From: Oceanithermus profundus DSM 14977
GTDB taxonomy: Bacteria; Deinococcota; Deinococci; Deinococcales; Marinithermaceae
NCBI RefSeq assembly: GCF_000183745.1
Contig: NC_014761.1
Coordinates: 62,001-126,000 of the forward strand
Reading direction: 5' to 3'
DNA: 64,000 nt
Below, piece by piece: positions 50,523 to 62,133 of this stretch. Both the position numbers and the translations under genes were made by a program. The notes below the pieces were generated by a model. The model was not told where the DNA came from and ran no database searches. It was given only the letters and a program-made list of their open reading frames with translations. The first letter of the stretch is position 1. Each line of letters opens with the position of its first letter.

Positions 50523-52274
50523 CTATTTGGCGTAGTCCACCGCCCGGGTCTCCCGCACCACGGTCACCTGCACCTGACCCGGGTAGTCCATGTCGCGCTC
50601 GATGCGCTGGGCGATCTCGCGGGCCAGCAGGGTGGCCTTGGCGTCGTTCACCTTGCCGGGCTTGACCAGCACCCGCACCTCGCGGCCGGCCTGGACGGCG
50701 AAGGCCTGCTCCACGCCGGGGAAGCTGGTGGCGATCTGCTCGAGCTGCTCCAGCCGCTTGATGTAGTCCTCCATGCTTTCGCGGCGGGCGCCCGGGCGGG
50801 CGGCGCTGATGGCGTCGGCGGCGGCCACCAGCACGGCGTAGGTGGTCTCGGCGTTCTCGGGGTCGTGGTGGTGGGCGATGGCGTCGAGCACCTCGGGCGG
50901 CTCGCCGAAGCGCTTGGCCAGGGCGATGCCGATGTCCACGTGGGTGCCCTCGATCTCGCGGTCCACGCTCTTGCCGATGTCATGCATCAGGCCGGCGCGG
51001 CGGGCCAGGTTGACGTCGAGGCCCAGCTCGGCGGCCAGGATGCCCGAGAGGTGGGCCACCTGGATCGAGTGCTTAAGCACGTTCTGGCCGTAGCTGCTGC
51101 GGAAGTGCAGCCGGCCGAGGAGCTGGACCAGGCCGGGTTTGAGCCCCACCACGCCGGCCTCGAGTGCCGCCTCCTCGCCGCGCTCGTAGAGGTAGTGCTT
51201 CATCTCCTCCTTGGCCTTCTCCACCACCTCCTCGATGCGGCTGGGGTGGATGCGGCCGTCGGTGACCAGCTGCTCGAGCGCCATCTTGGCGATCTCGCGG
51301 CGCACCGGGTTGAAGGAGCTGAGGATGACCGCCTCGGGGGTGTCGTCGATGATCAGGTCGACGCCGGTCAGCGACTCGAAGGTGCGGATGTTGCGCCCCT
51401 CGCGGCCGATGATGCGGCCCTTCATGGCGTCGGAGGGGATGGGCACCACGCTCACCGCCAGCTGCGCGGCCGTCTCCGAGGCCTGGCGCTGGACCGCCTG
51501 GGCGATCAGGTGGGCGGCCTGCTTCTTGGCCTCCATGCGGGCCCGCTCCATCGCCGCCTTGACGTGGATGGCCTTCTCCTCCTCCAGCTCCTCGTCGAGC
51601 CGGGCCAGCAGCTGCCGGCGCGCCTCCTCGCGGGTGAGGCCGGCGATCTCCTCGAGCTTGAGCTCGATCTCGCGCTCGCGCCGGTCCAGCGCCTCGGCGC
51701 GCTGCACCAGCTGCCGTTCCTCGGCGTTCAGCTTCTCCTCCAGCTCGTCCAGCCGCGCCGCGCGGGCGTCCAGCTGCTCGCCGCGGCGGGCCAGGCGCTC
51801 GTCCTGGCGCTTCAGCTCCTCGCGCTCGCGGCGGATGGCCTCGAGGTCGCGCTCGATGCGCTCGCGGTCGCGCGCCAGGTCGGCCTCGAGGCGCTGGCGT
51901 TCCTCGGCCAGGCGCTCCTTCATCTCGGCCTCGAGCTTGGCGCGCAGGCGGTCGGCCTCGGCCTCGGCGCGTTCGCGCAGCTGCCGCGCCTCGGCGCGGG
52001 CCTCTTCCAGCTCGCGGCGGGCCTGCTCGCTGAGGCGGGCGGCCTCTTCGCGGGCGCTCTGGCGCAGTTGCTCGACCTCGCGCTGGGTCTCCTCGACGAG
52101 GCGGCGGCGCTCGGCCTCGAGCCGGCTGCGCTCCTCCTCGGCGGTCTGGCGCAGTTTCTCGATCTCTTCGATCAGCGGCGCGCCCCCGGCGCCGCCGCCG
52201 CTGCGGCGGCCGATCAGCAGGGCGGCGCCGCCGGCGAGGAGGGCGGTGAGGACAACGATGACGATGGTTTCCAT
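50523..52274 (-). CDS. rny: Ribonuclease Y
   Basis: A 583-residue RNase Y. N-terminal membrane anchor ([20 protein letters not shown]) is followed by a long coiled coil rich in Arg/Glu/Ala (about 35-270), a KH domain ([19 protein letters not shown]) and an HD domain ([23 protein letters not shown]). It starts endonucleolytic mRNA decay at the membrane. It lies 13 bp after recA on the same strand and probably shares its transcript. Confidence 0.95.
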   Translation of the reverse strand: METIVIVVLTALLAGGAALLIGRRSGGGAGGAPLIEEIEKLRQTAEEERSRLEAERRRLVEETQREVEQLRQSAREEAARLSEQARRELEEARAEARQLRERAEAEADRLRAKLEAEMKERLAEERQRLEADLARDRERIERDLEAIRREREELKRQDERLARRGEQLDARAARLDELEEKLNAEERQLVQRAEALDRREREIELKLEEIAGLTREEARRQLLARLDEELEEEKAIHVKAAMERARMEAKKQAAHLIAQAVQRQASETAAQLAVSVVPIPSDAMKGRIIGREGRNIRTFESLTGVDLIIDDTPEAVILSSFNPVRREIAKMALEQLVTDGRIHPSRIEEVVEKAKEEMKHYLYERGEEAALEAGVVGLKPGLVQLLGRLHFRSSYGQNVLKHSIQVAHLSGILAAELGLDVNLARRAGLMHDIGKSVDREIEGTHVDIGIALAKRFGEPPEVLDAIAHHHDPENAETTYAVLVAAADAISAARPGARRESMEDYIKRLEQLEQIATSFPGVEQAFAVQAGREVRVLVKPGKVNDAKATLLAREIAQRIERDMDYPGQVQVTVVRETRAVDYAK

Positions 52275-52287
52275 GGCGGCCCTCCTC

Positions 52288-53295
<1,008 letters not shown>

Positions 53296-53814
53296 GTTCG
53301 TCACGCTCCTTTAGGGCAAAGGTGTCCAAAACCGTGTACTGGGGGCCCTTCGGCGTGAGCCGGCTCTCGACCAGCGCGAAGGCCTCCACGGGAAACTCGA
53401 GGTCGAAGACCACCGGCCCTGGCCGCGGGGCGGGCCCCTTGCGGCGGGCCAGGGTCAGGTGGGCCTTGTAGGCCCGTTCGTCTTCCAGAAACTCGGGCAG
53501 CGTCCGGCGCAGCGCCAGCGCCAGGGGCTCGAAGCCGTCGCCCTCGGCGCGGGCGAACCAGACGCGCGGCCGCCCCTCGTTGGGGAAGAAGCCGGTCCCC
53601 CGAACCCGGGCGGTGAAGGGGCCGCTCGCCCGGGCGGCCTCGCGGCCCGCGGCGCGCACCCGCGCGAGCTCGGACTCGGGGACGTCGCCTAAAAAGCCCA
53701 GGGTGAGGTGGATCTGGTCTTCCCGCACCGGCTTCCAGTTGCCGCGCAGCATCCGCTGCGCCTCGGCCAGCGTGCGCTGAACGGTGCGGGGAGGGAAGAT
53801 CGCGTAGAAGAGTC

Positions 53815-55011
53815 TCATCGGCGGTGGCTCCAAAACAGCGCCAGGGCCGCGTAGGCGGCGCGCAGGCGCACGGCCTCGCGTCCCAGCGGGGGAAAGCGGT
53901 AACGCTTCGTTTGGGTGCCGTCCGGTCCGGCCAGCCCGACGTAGACGGTGCCGACCGGGTGCCCTTCCAACTCGTCGGGGCCGGCCACCCCGGTGGTGGC
54001 CAGGCCGTAGGTCGCGTTCAGTTCGCGCCGCGCGGCTTCGGCCATGGCCGAAGCGGTCTCGGCGGAAACGGCCCCGTGGGCCGTGAGGGTGTCGGTAGGC
54101 ACGCCAAAACGGGCCTTTGCGCCCATAGAATAGGATACCATGCCGCCCAAATAGTTCCGGCTGGCCCCGGGAACCTCGGTCACCAACGCGGCCAGCAGCC
54201 CGCCGGTGAGGGACTCCATGGTGGCGAGCGTGGCCCCCTGCTCGCGCAGCCGCGCGAGGACCTGGCCGGGCAGGGTGTCCTCGTCGTAGCCCCAGACGTG
54301 CCCGGCCAGCCGCCGGGAAACCTCGTTCATCCACCGCTCCACGGCCGCGGGCGCGCCCTCGGCGCTCAGGTGCACGCCGTCGGCGTGGGCGTAGATGCCG
54401 CTCGTCACCCCCGCGTCCCAGAGGTCCGCGAGGCGCGCCATGATCTGGGATTCGCCCAGGCCGAAGGTCTTGAGCTCGCGGCGCACGGCGCCGCTTTGCG
54501 GCAGCCCCAGCCGCGGCAGCAGCCCGGCCCACATCGGCCGCCACTCGGCCGGCGGACCCGGTAGGGCCACCAGGTCGCGGCCGCCTTCGCGCAGCCACCA
54601 GCCGGGGGCGGTGCCGCGGGGGTTGGCCAGCCAGACGGCGGCCCGCGGCTTGACGGCCTGTTTGACGTTGATCCGCGTCATGGTGCGGCCCATGCGCGCG
54701 AAGCGGTCCTCGATCGTGCGCACCATGGCCGGGTCCTCGGCGAGCTCGAGCCCCAGCCCCCGGGCCACCGCCTCGGTGGTCACGTCGTCGGGGGTGGGCC
54801 CGAGGCCGCCCAGGAAGACGAGCAGGCGCGCGCCCGGCCAGAGTTCGCGCGCGGTCTGCGCCAGGCGCGCGGGGTCGTCGGCGACGCGCAGCGTGCGCCA
54901 GACCTCGAGCGCGTAGGGGCGCAGGCTCCGGGCGACTTCGGCGGTGTTGGTGTCGAGCGTCTCGCCGCGAATCAGCTCGCTGCCGACGCCGACGATCTCG
55001 GCAGTCTCCAT
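53815..55011 (-). CDS. cinA: CinA-like protein (competence/damage inducible)
   Basis: A 398-residue CinA. The N-terminal MoaB/COG1058 domain ([34 protein letters not shown]) hydrolyses ADP-ribose in characterised relatives. The C-terminal PncC domain ([42 protein letters not shown]) deamidates NMN. It is the first gene of the cinA-thpR-recA-rny run, and co-expression with recA suits a naturally competent lineage. Confidence 0.92.
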   Translation of the reverse strand: METAEIVGVGSELIRGETLDTNTAEVARSLRPYALEVWRTLRVADDPARLAQTARELWPGARLLVFLGGLGPTPDDVTTEAVARGLGLELAEDPAMVRTIEDRFARMGRTMTRINVKQAVKPRAAVWLANPRGTAPGWWLREGGRDLVALPGPPAEWRPMWAGLLPRLGLPQSGAVRRELKTFGLGESQIMARLADLWDAGVTSGIYAHADGVHLSAEGAPAAVERWMNEVSRRLAGHVWGYDEDTLPGQVLARLREQGATLATMESLTGGLLAALVTEVPGASRNYLGGMVSYSMGAKARFGVPTDTLTAHGAVSAETASAMAEAARRELNATYGLATTGVAGPDELEGHPVGTVYVGLAGPDGTQTKRYRFPPLGREAVRLRAAYAALALFWSHRR

Positions 55012-55115
55012 CGTCGTTCTGGGGGCGGGCCCCTTCCCAGTCTACCCTTCGTTTGCGCTGCGAACGGTTCAGAAAAGCACGGGAAGCCTTGCACAAGAAG
55101 CCGGCGCCGGCGCGC

Positions 55116-55493
<378 letters not shown>

Positions 55494-55524
55494 ACGCTCA
55501 GCTTACCTGCCTATACTGGGGGCG

Positions 55525-56583
55525 ATGAAACCGGAACTGAACCTCAACTTCTTCGAAGAACTCCTGGGCGCGGTGGGGCCGAGCGGCTTCGAGGACGAGG
55601 CCGCGCGCGTCTGGGTGCGCGAGGCCGAGACCTTCGCCGACGAGGTCTGGCGCGACGCCCACGGCAACAGCTACGCCCGCATCCGCCCCGGCGGGAGCCC
55701 GCGCATCATGCTGGCCGGGCACATCGACGAGATCGGCCTGATCGTCACCCACGTCTCCGACGAGGGCTTCGTCTACGTCGAACCCCTGGGGGGCTGGGAC
55801 CCGCAGGTGCTCGTGGGCCAGCGGGTGCGCTTTCTAGGCAGGAAGGGGCAGGTGCTGGGCGTGGTGGGGCGCAAGCCCATCCACGCCCTAGAGCCCGACG
55901 AGCGCGGCAAGGCGGTGAAGCTGAAGGACGTCTGGATCGACGTCGGCGCCGCGGACAAGAAGGAGGCGCTGGAGGCGCTCGAGGTGGGCAGCGTGGGCGT
56001 GATCGACCAGCCGCTGCGCTACCTGATGGGGCGGCGGGTGGTGAGCCGCGCCATCGACAACCGCATCGGCGCCTTCGTGGCGCTCGAGGCGCTGCGCCGG
56101 GCCCAGGAGCTGGGCGGCGAGGCCGAGGTGGTGGCCGTGGCCACGGTGCAGGAGGAGATCGGGGCCTGGGGCGCGCGCACCGCCGCCTTCCGGCTCGAGC
56201 CCGACACCGCGCTGGTGGTGGACGTGACCCACTGCAGCCGGCAGCCCGGGGTGGACCCCAAGCGGCACGGCGAGGTGGCCCTGGGCAAGGGGCCCAGCCT
56301 GGCCGTGGGGCCCTACGCCCACCCGGGGGTGCTGGCGCGGCTGCGGGCGCTGGCCGCGGAGCACGGGATCCCCTACGTGCTCGAGGCCCACGGCCGCTGG
56401 TCGGGCACCGACGCCGACGAGATCGCCGTCACCCGCGAGGGCGTGCCCGCCGCGGTGGTGAGCGTGCCCAACCGCTACATGCACTCGCCTTCCGAGATGA
56501 TCGACCTGGGCGACGTCGAGCACACCGTGGAGCTGATGGCCCGCTACGCCGCGGCGCCGCTTACGGAGCTGGTGCGGAAGTGA
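55525..56583 (+). CDS. M42-family aminopeptidase
   Basis: A 352-residue M42 metallopeptidase (TET/FrvX/CelM group). Metal and catalytic residues occur in LAGHIDEIGL, SRAIDNRIGAF, TVQEEIGAWGARTA, VVDVTH and PNRYMHSPSEM. It probably forms a dodecameric cytoplasmic shell that trims peptides. TATACT (55512-55517) lies seven bases before the ATG. The mazG-like gene overlaps its stop (GTGA), starting a four-gene unit. Confidence 0.9.
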   Translation: MKPELNLNFFEELLGAVGPSGFEDEAARVWVREAETFADEVWRDAHGNSYARIRPGGSPRIMLAGHIDEIGLIVTHVSDEGFVYVEPLGGWDPQVLVGQRVRFLGRKGQVLGVVGRKPIHALEPDERGKAVKLKDVWIDVGAADKKEALEALEVGSVGVIDQPLRYLMGRRVVSRAIDNRIGAFVALEALRRAQELGGEAEVVAVATVQEEIGAWGARTAAFRLEPDTALVVDVTHCSRQPGVDPKRHGEVALGKGPSLAVGPYAHPGVLARLRALAAEHGIPYVLEAHGRWSGTDADEIAVTREGVPAAVVSVPNRYMHSPSEMIDLGDVEHTVELMARYAAAPLTELVRK

Positions 56584-56903
56584 GCCTGACCCTGAAGGAA
56601 GCCCAACGGCGCGTGGACGCCTGGATCGGCCGCTTCGAGGAGGGGTACTTCCCGCCGCTCCTCATGCTGGCGCGGCTCACCGAGGAGACCGGCGAGGTGG
56701 CGCGGGTGCTGGCCCACGCCCACGGCAAGACGCCCAAGCCGGGCGAGGCCGCGGGCGAGCTGGCCGAGGAGCTGGCCGACCTGCTCTTCGTCCTCATCAG
56801 CATGGCCAACAGCCACGGCATCGACCTGGAGGAGGCCTTCTTGGCGGCGCTGGCCAAGTACGAAGCGCGCGACGCGGACCGCTGGACGCCCAAGCAGCCG
56901 TGA
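56580..56903 (+). CDS. MazG-like nucleotide pyrophosphohydrolase
   Basis: A 107-residue all-helical MazG-family protein with the metal motif EETGEVAR (ExxE) and EELADLLF (ExxD). Such small MazG proteins hydrolyse noncanonical NTPs or dNTPs to NMP and PPi. The GTG start overlaps the peptidase stop by four bases and its end overlaps pgeF by four. Confidence 0.85.
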   Translation: MSLTLKEAQRRVDAWIGRFEEGYFPPLLMLARLTEETGEVARVLAHAHGKTPKPGEAAGELAEELADLLFVLISMANSHGIDLEEAFLAALAKYEARDADRWTPKQP

Positions 56904-57637
56904 ACCTCCTGCGCTTGGACCTGCTTGCCGCGCCCCACGGCTTCACCACCCGCGCCGGGGGCGTGAGCACCGGGCCCTACGCGGCGCTCAACCTCTCGAC
57001 CGCCACCGGCGACGACCCTGCGGCCGTGGCCGAGAACCGCCGCCGGGTGCGGGCCGCCTTCGGCGGCGCGCCGCTGGCGCGGCTCAGCCAGGTGCACGGC
57101 ACCGCCGTGCACGCGGTGCAGGGGCCCGGAGTGTGGGAGGGCGACGGGCTGGTGAGCGCCGAGCCGGGGCTCGTGCTCGCCGTGAGCGTGGCCGACTGCT
57201 ACCCGCTCCTGCTGGAGGACCCCGCCGTCGGGGCGGTGGCGGCGCTGCACGCGGGCTGGCGCGGGGTGCTGGGGAACATCCTGGCCGTGGGGGTGGAGCG
57301 GCTGGCGGAGCTGGGCGCCGATCCGGCGCGGCTGCGCCTGGCCGTGGGCCCGGGCATCGCCGGGCCCAGCTACCAGGTTTCGGCGGAGCTGGCGGAGCGC
57401 TTCGCCGCGGCGGGCTACGAGGACGCCGTGCTCCCCGACCCCGAGCCGGGGCGGGCGCGGCTCGACCTGCCCACCGCGATCCGCCGGCAGGCGCTGGCGC
57501 TGGGGATCGGGCTCGAGCACCTCGCCTTCTCGGGGCGCGACACCTACCGCGACCCGGCGCTCTTCTCCTACCGCCGCGACGGGGCGGCGAGCGGGCGCAT
57601 GTGGGGCCTCATCCAGGTGCCCCCGCGCCCGGGGTAG
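56900..57637 (+). CDS. pgeF: Peptidoglycan editing factor PgeF (multicopper-oxidase-like/laccase domain)
   Basis: A 245-residue YfiH/PgeF protein starting at GTG 56900. The metal/active-site His and Cys are seen in LSQVHGTAVH, SVADCYPLLL and ALHAGWRGVL. The family is reported both as a peptidoglycan precursor editing enzyme and as a purine nucleoside phosphorylase. Its stop codon TAG forms the first half of the predicted -10 box of the next gene. Confidence 0.88.
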   Translation: MNLLRLDLLAAPHGFTTRAGGVSTGPYAALNLSTATGDDPAAVAENRRRVRAAFGGAPLARLSQVHGTAVHAVQGPGVWEGDGLVSAEPGLVLAVSVADCYPLLLEDPAVGAVAALHAGWRGVLGNILAVGVERLAELGADPARLRLAVGPGIAGPSYQVSAELAERFAAAGYEDAVLPDPEPGRARLDLPTAIRRQALALGIGLEHLAFSGRDTYRDPALFSYRRDGAASGRMWGLIQVPPRPG

Positions 57638-57647
57638 GCTGGGGCCG

Positions 57648-58181
57648 ATGCGGCTTTTGTGGCCCAAGGCGCGCGTGCGGCGCGTGACCGAGCTCACCCC
57701 CGAGTGGTTGGCGGCGCGAGGGCTTCGCGGCCTCGTGGTGGACCTGGACAACACCCTGGTGCCCTACGGCGTCCGCCCGCCGGCGGAGGGCGAGCTGGCC
57801 GCGTGGAACCGCGCGCTCGCCGAGGCGGGGATCCCCGTCTTCATCGTCTCCAACGCCAAGCCGGGGCGCACCCGCGCCTGGGCGCGGTCGCTGGGGTTGG
57901 AGGGCTGGGGCCTCGCGGGCAAGCCCTTCCCCTGGAGCCTACGCCGGGCGGTGCGGCGGATGGGCCTCGCGCCGCGCGAGGTGGCCGTGGCCGGCGACCA
58001 GCTCTTCACCGACGTGCTGGGCGCCAACCTGATCGGGGCCTATTCCGTGCTCGTCGAGCCGATCGAGCCGAAGAAGGGGCTGCCGCACACGCGCTGGGTG
58101 CGGGCCCTCGAACGCCGCATCCTGGAGCGAGTTCCAGGCCCCCAAAACGGGGGTGCACAGCGCTCGGAATCCGGTGAATAA
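57648..58181 (+). CDS. YqeG-family HAD IIIA phosphatase
   Basis: A 177-residue HAD phosphatase with motif I VVDLDNTLVPY, motif II FIVSNA, motif III Lys in AGKPF and motif IV AGDQLFTDVLGAN. This is the YqeG/PGPP group, related to phosphatidylglycerophosphate phosphatases. TAGGCT (57635-57640) is seven bases before the ATG and includes the stop codon of pgeF. Substrate not certain. Confidence 0.85.
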   Translation: MRLLWPKARVRRVTELTPEWLAARGLRGLVVDLDNTLVPYGVRPPAEGELAAWNRALAEAGIPVFIVSNAKPGRTRAWARSLGLEGWGLAGKPFPWSLRRAVRRMGLAPREVAVAGDQLFTDVLGANLIGAYSVLVEPIEPKKGLPHTRWVRALERRILERVPGPQNGGAQRSESGE

Positions 58182-58208
58182 TAAACGAACGCAGCAGGAG
58201 CGGGCGAC

Positions 58209-58214
58209 TATACT
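58209..58214 (+). promoter_or_regulatory. Putative -10 box of pilF
   Basis: TATACT lies 47 bp before pilF; GGCTGGAGGAAACCG just before the ATG contains the ribosome binding site GGAGG. This gene is therefore preceded by a leader, unlike many neighbours. Confidence 0.5.
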
Positions 58215-58261
58215 TGAGCCAAGGCGAAGGCGTGTAGCCCGGATTCGGCTGGAGGAAACCG

Positions 58262-60913
58262 ATGAGCGTATTGACGATTGGCGATAAGCGGCTCGGCGCC
58301 GCACTTATTGAACTCGGCCACTTGAAGGACGAGGATTTGCAGCGTGCCCTGGAACGGCACCGCGAAATCGGGGGCTCGTTGGCCGAGGTGATCGTGGACA
58401 TGGGGCTGCTCTCGGAGCAGCGCATGGCCCAGGTGATCGAAGAAGCCTTCGGGATTCCTCTGGTCAACCTGCACGAGGTGGAGATCCCGCCCGAGGCGCG
58501 GGCCAAGCTGCCCGCGGAAAAGGCGCGGGAGCTCGAGGCCATCCCCTTCGCCCTCGAGGGCGACACCCTGCGCGTCGCCTTCACCAACCCCCTCGACACC
58601 CTGCGCGTCGACGAGGTGGAGGACCTCACCGAGATGCTCGTCGAGCCCTACCAGGTGCTCCGGCCCTCGTTCGAGTACGCGCTGGCGGTCAACTACCCCG
58701 AGCTGGGGCTCGAGACCCCGCCGCCCCCCTCGCCGATCCAGGAGCACGAGATGCGCCTGGGCGAGCTGCTGTTGCAGAAGGGGCTGATCCAGCGGGAGGC
58801 GCTCGAGCAGGCCCTGGTCGAGCAGGAGCAGACCGGCGAGCTGCTGGGCCGCATCCTCGTCGGCAAGGGGCTGATCCAGGAGATCGACCTCTACCAGGCC
58901 CTGGCCGAGCAGGAAGGGGCCGAGTTCCTACCGAGCACCGACAAGGTCGAGGTCGACCGCGACACCGCCAACCTCTTCCTGCGCACCGACGCGCTGCGCT
59001 ACCACGCGATCCCCGTCCAGCAGGGGCGCAAGAGCGTGCGCGTCGTCGTCTCCGACCTGCGCCACAAGCAGGCCGTCGAGAGCCTGCTGGGCAAGCGGGT
59101 GAAGTTCGTCCTCACCCTGCCCGAGGAGTGGGAAAAGCTCTTCGCCCGCGCCTACCCGGGCTCGGGCCGCCTGGGCGAGTCGCTCGTCCAGGACGGCAAG
59201 CTCGACCGCGACAGCCTGCGGCAGGCGCTCAAGGTCCAGGAGCGCCTGGGCAAGGCGCGGCCGCTGGGCGAGGTTCTCGTCGAGCTCGGCTACGTCTCCG
59301 CCGAGGACGTGGAAGAAGCCCTCAAGAAGCAGCGCGCCGGCGGCGGCCGCCTCGAGGACACCCTGGTCCAGTCGGGCAAGATCAACCCCGAGATGCTGGC
59401 CCAGAGCCTGGCCATCCAGCTGGGCTACGACTACATTGACCCCGTGGAGAACCCGCCCGACCCCAGCGTGCTGCACCTGGTGGGCGAGAATACGGTGCGC
59501 CGCTACACGGTCTTCCCGCACCACCTCGAAGGCGACGCCCTGGTGGTGCTGATGAAGGACCCGCGCAACATCTGGGCGATCGACGACCTGCGGGTCTTCA
59601 CCAAGCGCGAGATCATCCCCGCGGTGGCCGCCGAGGAGCAGATCGTCAAGCTGATCGAGCGCTTCTACGGCTCGAGCGGCGACCTCGACGAGCTGACCAA
59701 GGAGTTCGCCCACAAGCACCGCGAGGAAGAGGAGGTCTCCACCGACCTCGACGACAACGCGGTGGTGCGGCTCGTCAACACCATCATCCGCGAGGCCTAC
59801 CTGCAGGACGCCTCGGACATCCACATCGAGCCGCGCGAGGCCGACGTGATCGTGCGCATCCGCATCGACGGCGCGCTGCGCGAGTACATGCGCCTGCCCA
59901 AGGGCGCGGCCCCGGCCATCGCCAGCCGCATCAAGATCATGGGCAACCTCGACATCGCCGAGCGCCGCCTGCCCCAGGACGGCCGCGTGCGCTTCAAGGA
60001 CCGCAGCATCGACCTCGACCTGCGCCTTTCCACGCTGCCCACGGTCTACGGCGAGAAGTCGGTGATGCGCCTCTTGCGCAAGGCCACCGAGATCCCCGAG
60101 ATCGAGGGATTGGGCTTCGCCCCCGACGTCTTCGAGCGCTTCCAGGAGGTCATCAGCAAGCCCTACGGCATCTTCCTGATCACCGGCCCCACCGGTTCGG
60201 GTAAGTCGTTCACTACCTTCTCGATCCTCAAGCGGGTGGCCACCCCCGACAAGAACACGACCACGATCGAGGACCCGGTGGAGTACGAGATCCCCGGCAT
60301 CAACCAGACCCAGGTGAACATGGCCGCGGGCCTCGACTTCGCCCGCGCCCTGCGCGCCTTCCTGCGCCAGGATCCGGACATCATCATGGTCGGTGAGATC
60401 CGCGACTCGGAGACCGCGCAGATCGCCACCGAGGCCGCGCTCACCGGCCACCTGGTCATCGCCACCCTGCACACCAACGACGCCGCCGGCGCGATCACCC
60501 GCCTCGACGAGATGGGCGTCGAGCTCTTCAACATCTCGGCCTCGCTGATCGGCGTGCTGGCCCAGCGCCTGGTGCGCAAGGTCTGCGACCACTGCAAGGT
60601 CGAGGTCGAGCCCGACCCCTCGGTGCTGCGGCGCCTCAACCTCGACGAGAAGGAGTTCAAGGACGTCACCCTCTACCGCGGCGTCGGCTGCGAGCGCTGC
60701 AACGGCACCGGCTACAAGGGGCGCTACGCCATCCACGAACTGATGGTCATCGACGACGAGATCCGCCGGGCCATCGTCGAGGGCAAGTCGGCCACCGAGA
60801 TCAAGGAACTCGCACGCAGCAAGGGGATGAAGACGCTGCGCGAGGACGGCATCTACAAGGCCATGCAGGGCATCACCACGCTGGAAGAGGTCATGGCCCG
60901 CACGATCGAGTAA
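58262..60913 (+). CDS. pilF: Type IV pilus assembly and DNA-uptake ATPase PilF
   Basis: An 883-residue PilF. Three N-terminal GSPII/MshEN domains begin near residues 8 (KRLGAALIELGHLKDEDLQRA), 162 (MRLGELLLQKGLIQREAL) and 300 (GRLGESLVQDGKLDRDSL). The secretion ATPase core follows: Walker A GPTGSGKS near 645, Walker B DPDIIMVGEIRD near 705, His box HLVIATLHTNDAAG. A zinc Cys4 (CDHC and CERC, about 775-820) is present. GSPII domains of Thermus PilF bind c-di-GMP, linking it to the cyclase genes at 42314-46752. It powers pilus extension and natural transformation. It is followed 11 bp later by pilT. Confidence 0.95.
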   Translation: MSVLTIGDKRLGAALIELGHLKDEDLQRALERHREIGGSLAEVIVDMGLLSEQRMAQVIEEAFGIPLVNLHEVEIPPEARAKLPAEKARELEAIPFALEGDTLRVAFTNPLDTLRVDEVEDLTEMLVEPYQVLRPSFEYALAVNYPELGLETPPPPSPIQEHEMRLGELLLQKGLIQREALEQALVEQEQTGELLGRILVGKGLIQEIDLYQALAEQEGAEFLPSTDKVEVDRDTANLFLRTDALRYHAIPVQQGRKSVRVVVSDLRHKQAVESLLGKRVKFVLTLPEEWEKLFARAYPGSGRLGESLVQDGKLDRDSLRQALKVQERLGKARPLGEVLVELGYVSAEDVEEALKKQRAGGGRLEDTLVQSGKINPEMLAQSLAIQLGYDYIDPVENPPDPSVLHLVGENTVRRYTVFPHHLEGDALVVLMKDPRNIWAIDDLRVFTKREIIPAVAAEEQIVKLIERFYGSSGDLDELTKEFAHKHREEEEVSTDLDDNAVVRLVNTIIREAYLQDASDIHIEPREADVIVRIRIDGALREYMRLPKGAAPAIASRIKIMGNLDIAERRLPQDGRVRFKDRSIDLDLRLSTLPTVYGEKSVMRLLRKATEIPEIEGLGFAPDVFERFQEVISKPYGIFLITGPTGSGKSFTTFSILKRVATPDKNTTTIEDPVEYEIPGINQTQVNMAAGLDFARALRAFLRQDPDIIMVGEIRDSETAQIATEAALTGHLVIATLHTNDAAGAITRLDEMGVELFNISASLIGVLAQRLVRKVCDHCKVEVEPDPSVLRRLNLDEKEFKDVTLYRGVGCERCNGTGYKGRYAIHELMVIDDEIRRAIVEGKSATEIKELARSKGMKTLREDGIYKAMQGITTLEEVMARTIE

Positions 60914-60924
60914 GGGAGGCAAGG

Positions 60925-62040
<1,116 letters not shown>

Positions 62041-62074
62041 CGTATCGGGAGCGGCTGCAAGGTGCCGCGACGGG

Positions 62075-62103
62075 TTGACGCGTTCCGGGGCCGCGGGAAT
62101 AAT
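62075..62103 (+). promoter_or_regulatory. Sigma-70-type promoter of the nucleoside ABC operon
   Basis: TTGACG (62075-62080) and AATAAT (62098-62103) are separated by 17 bp. The transcript would start about 20 bp before the ATG at 62134; no clear ribosome binding site is seen. Confidence 0.6.
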
Positions 62104-62133
62104 TAAGCCATCCGGCGCTGCCGGTGGCCCCCT

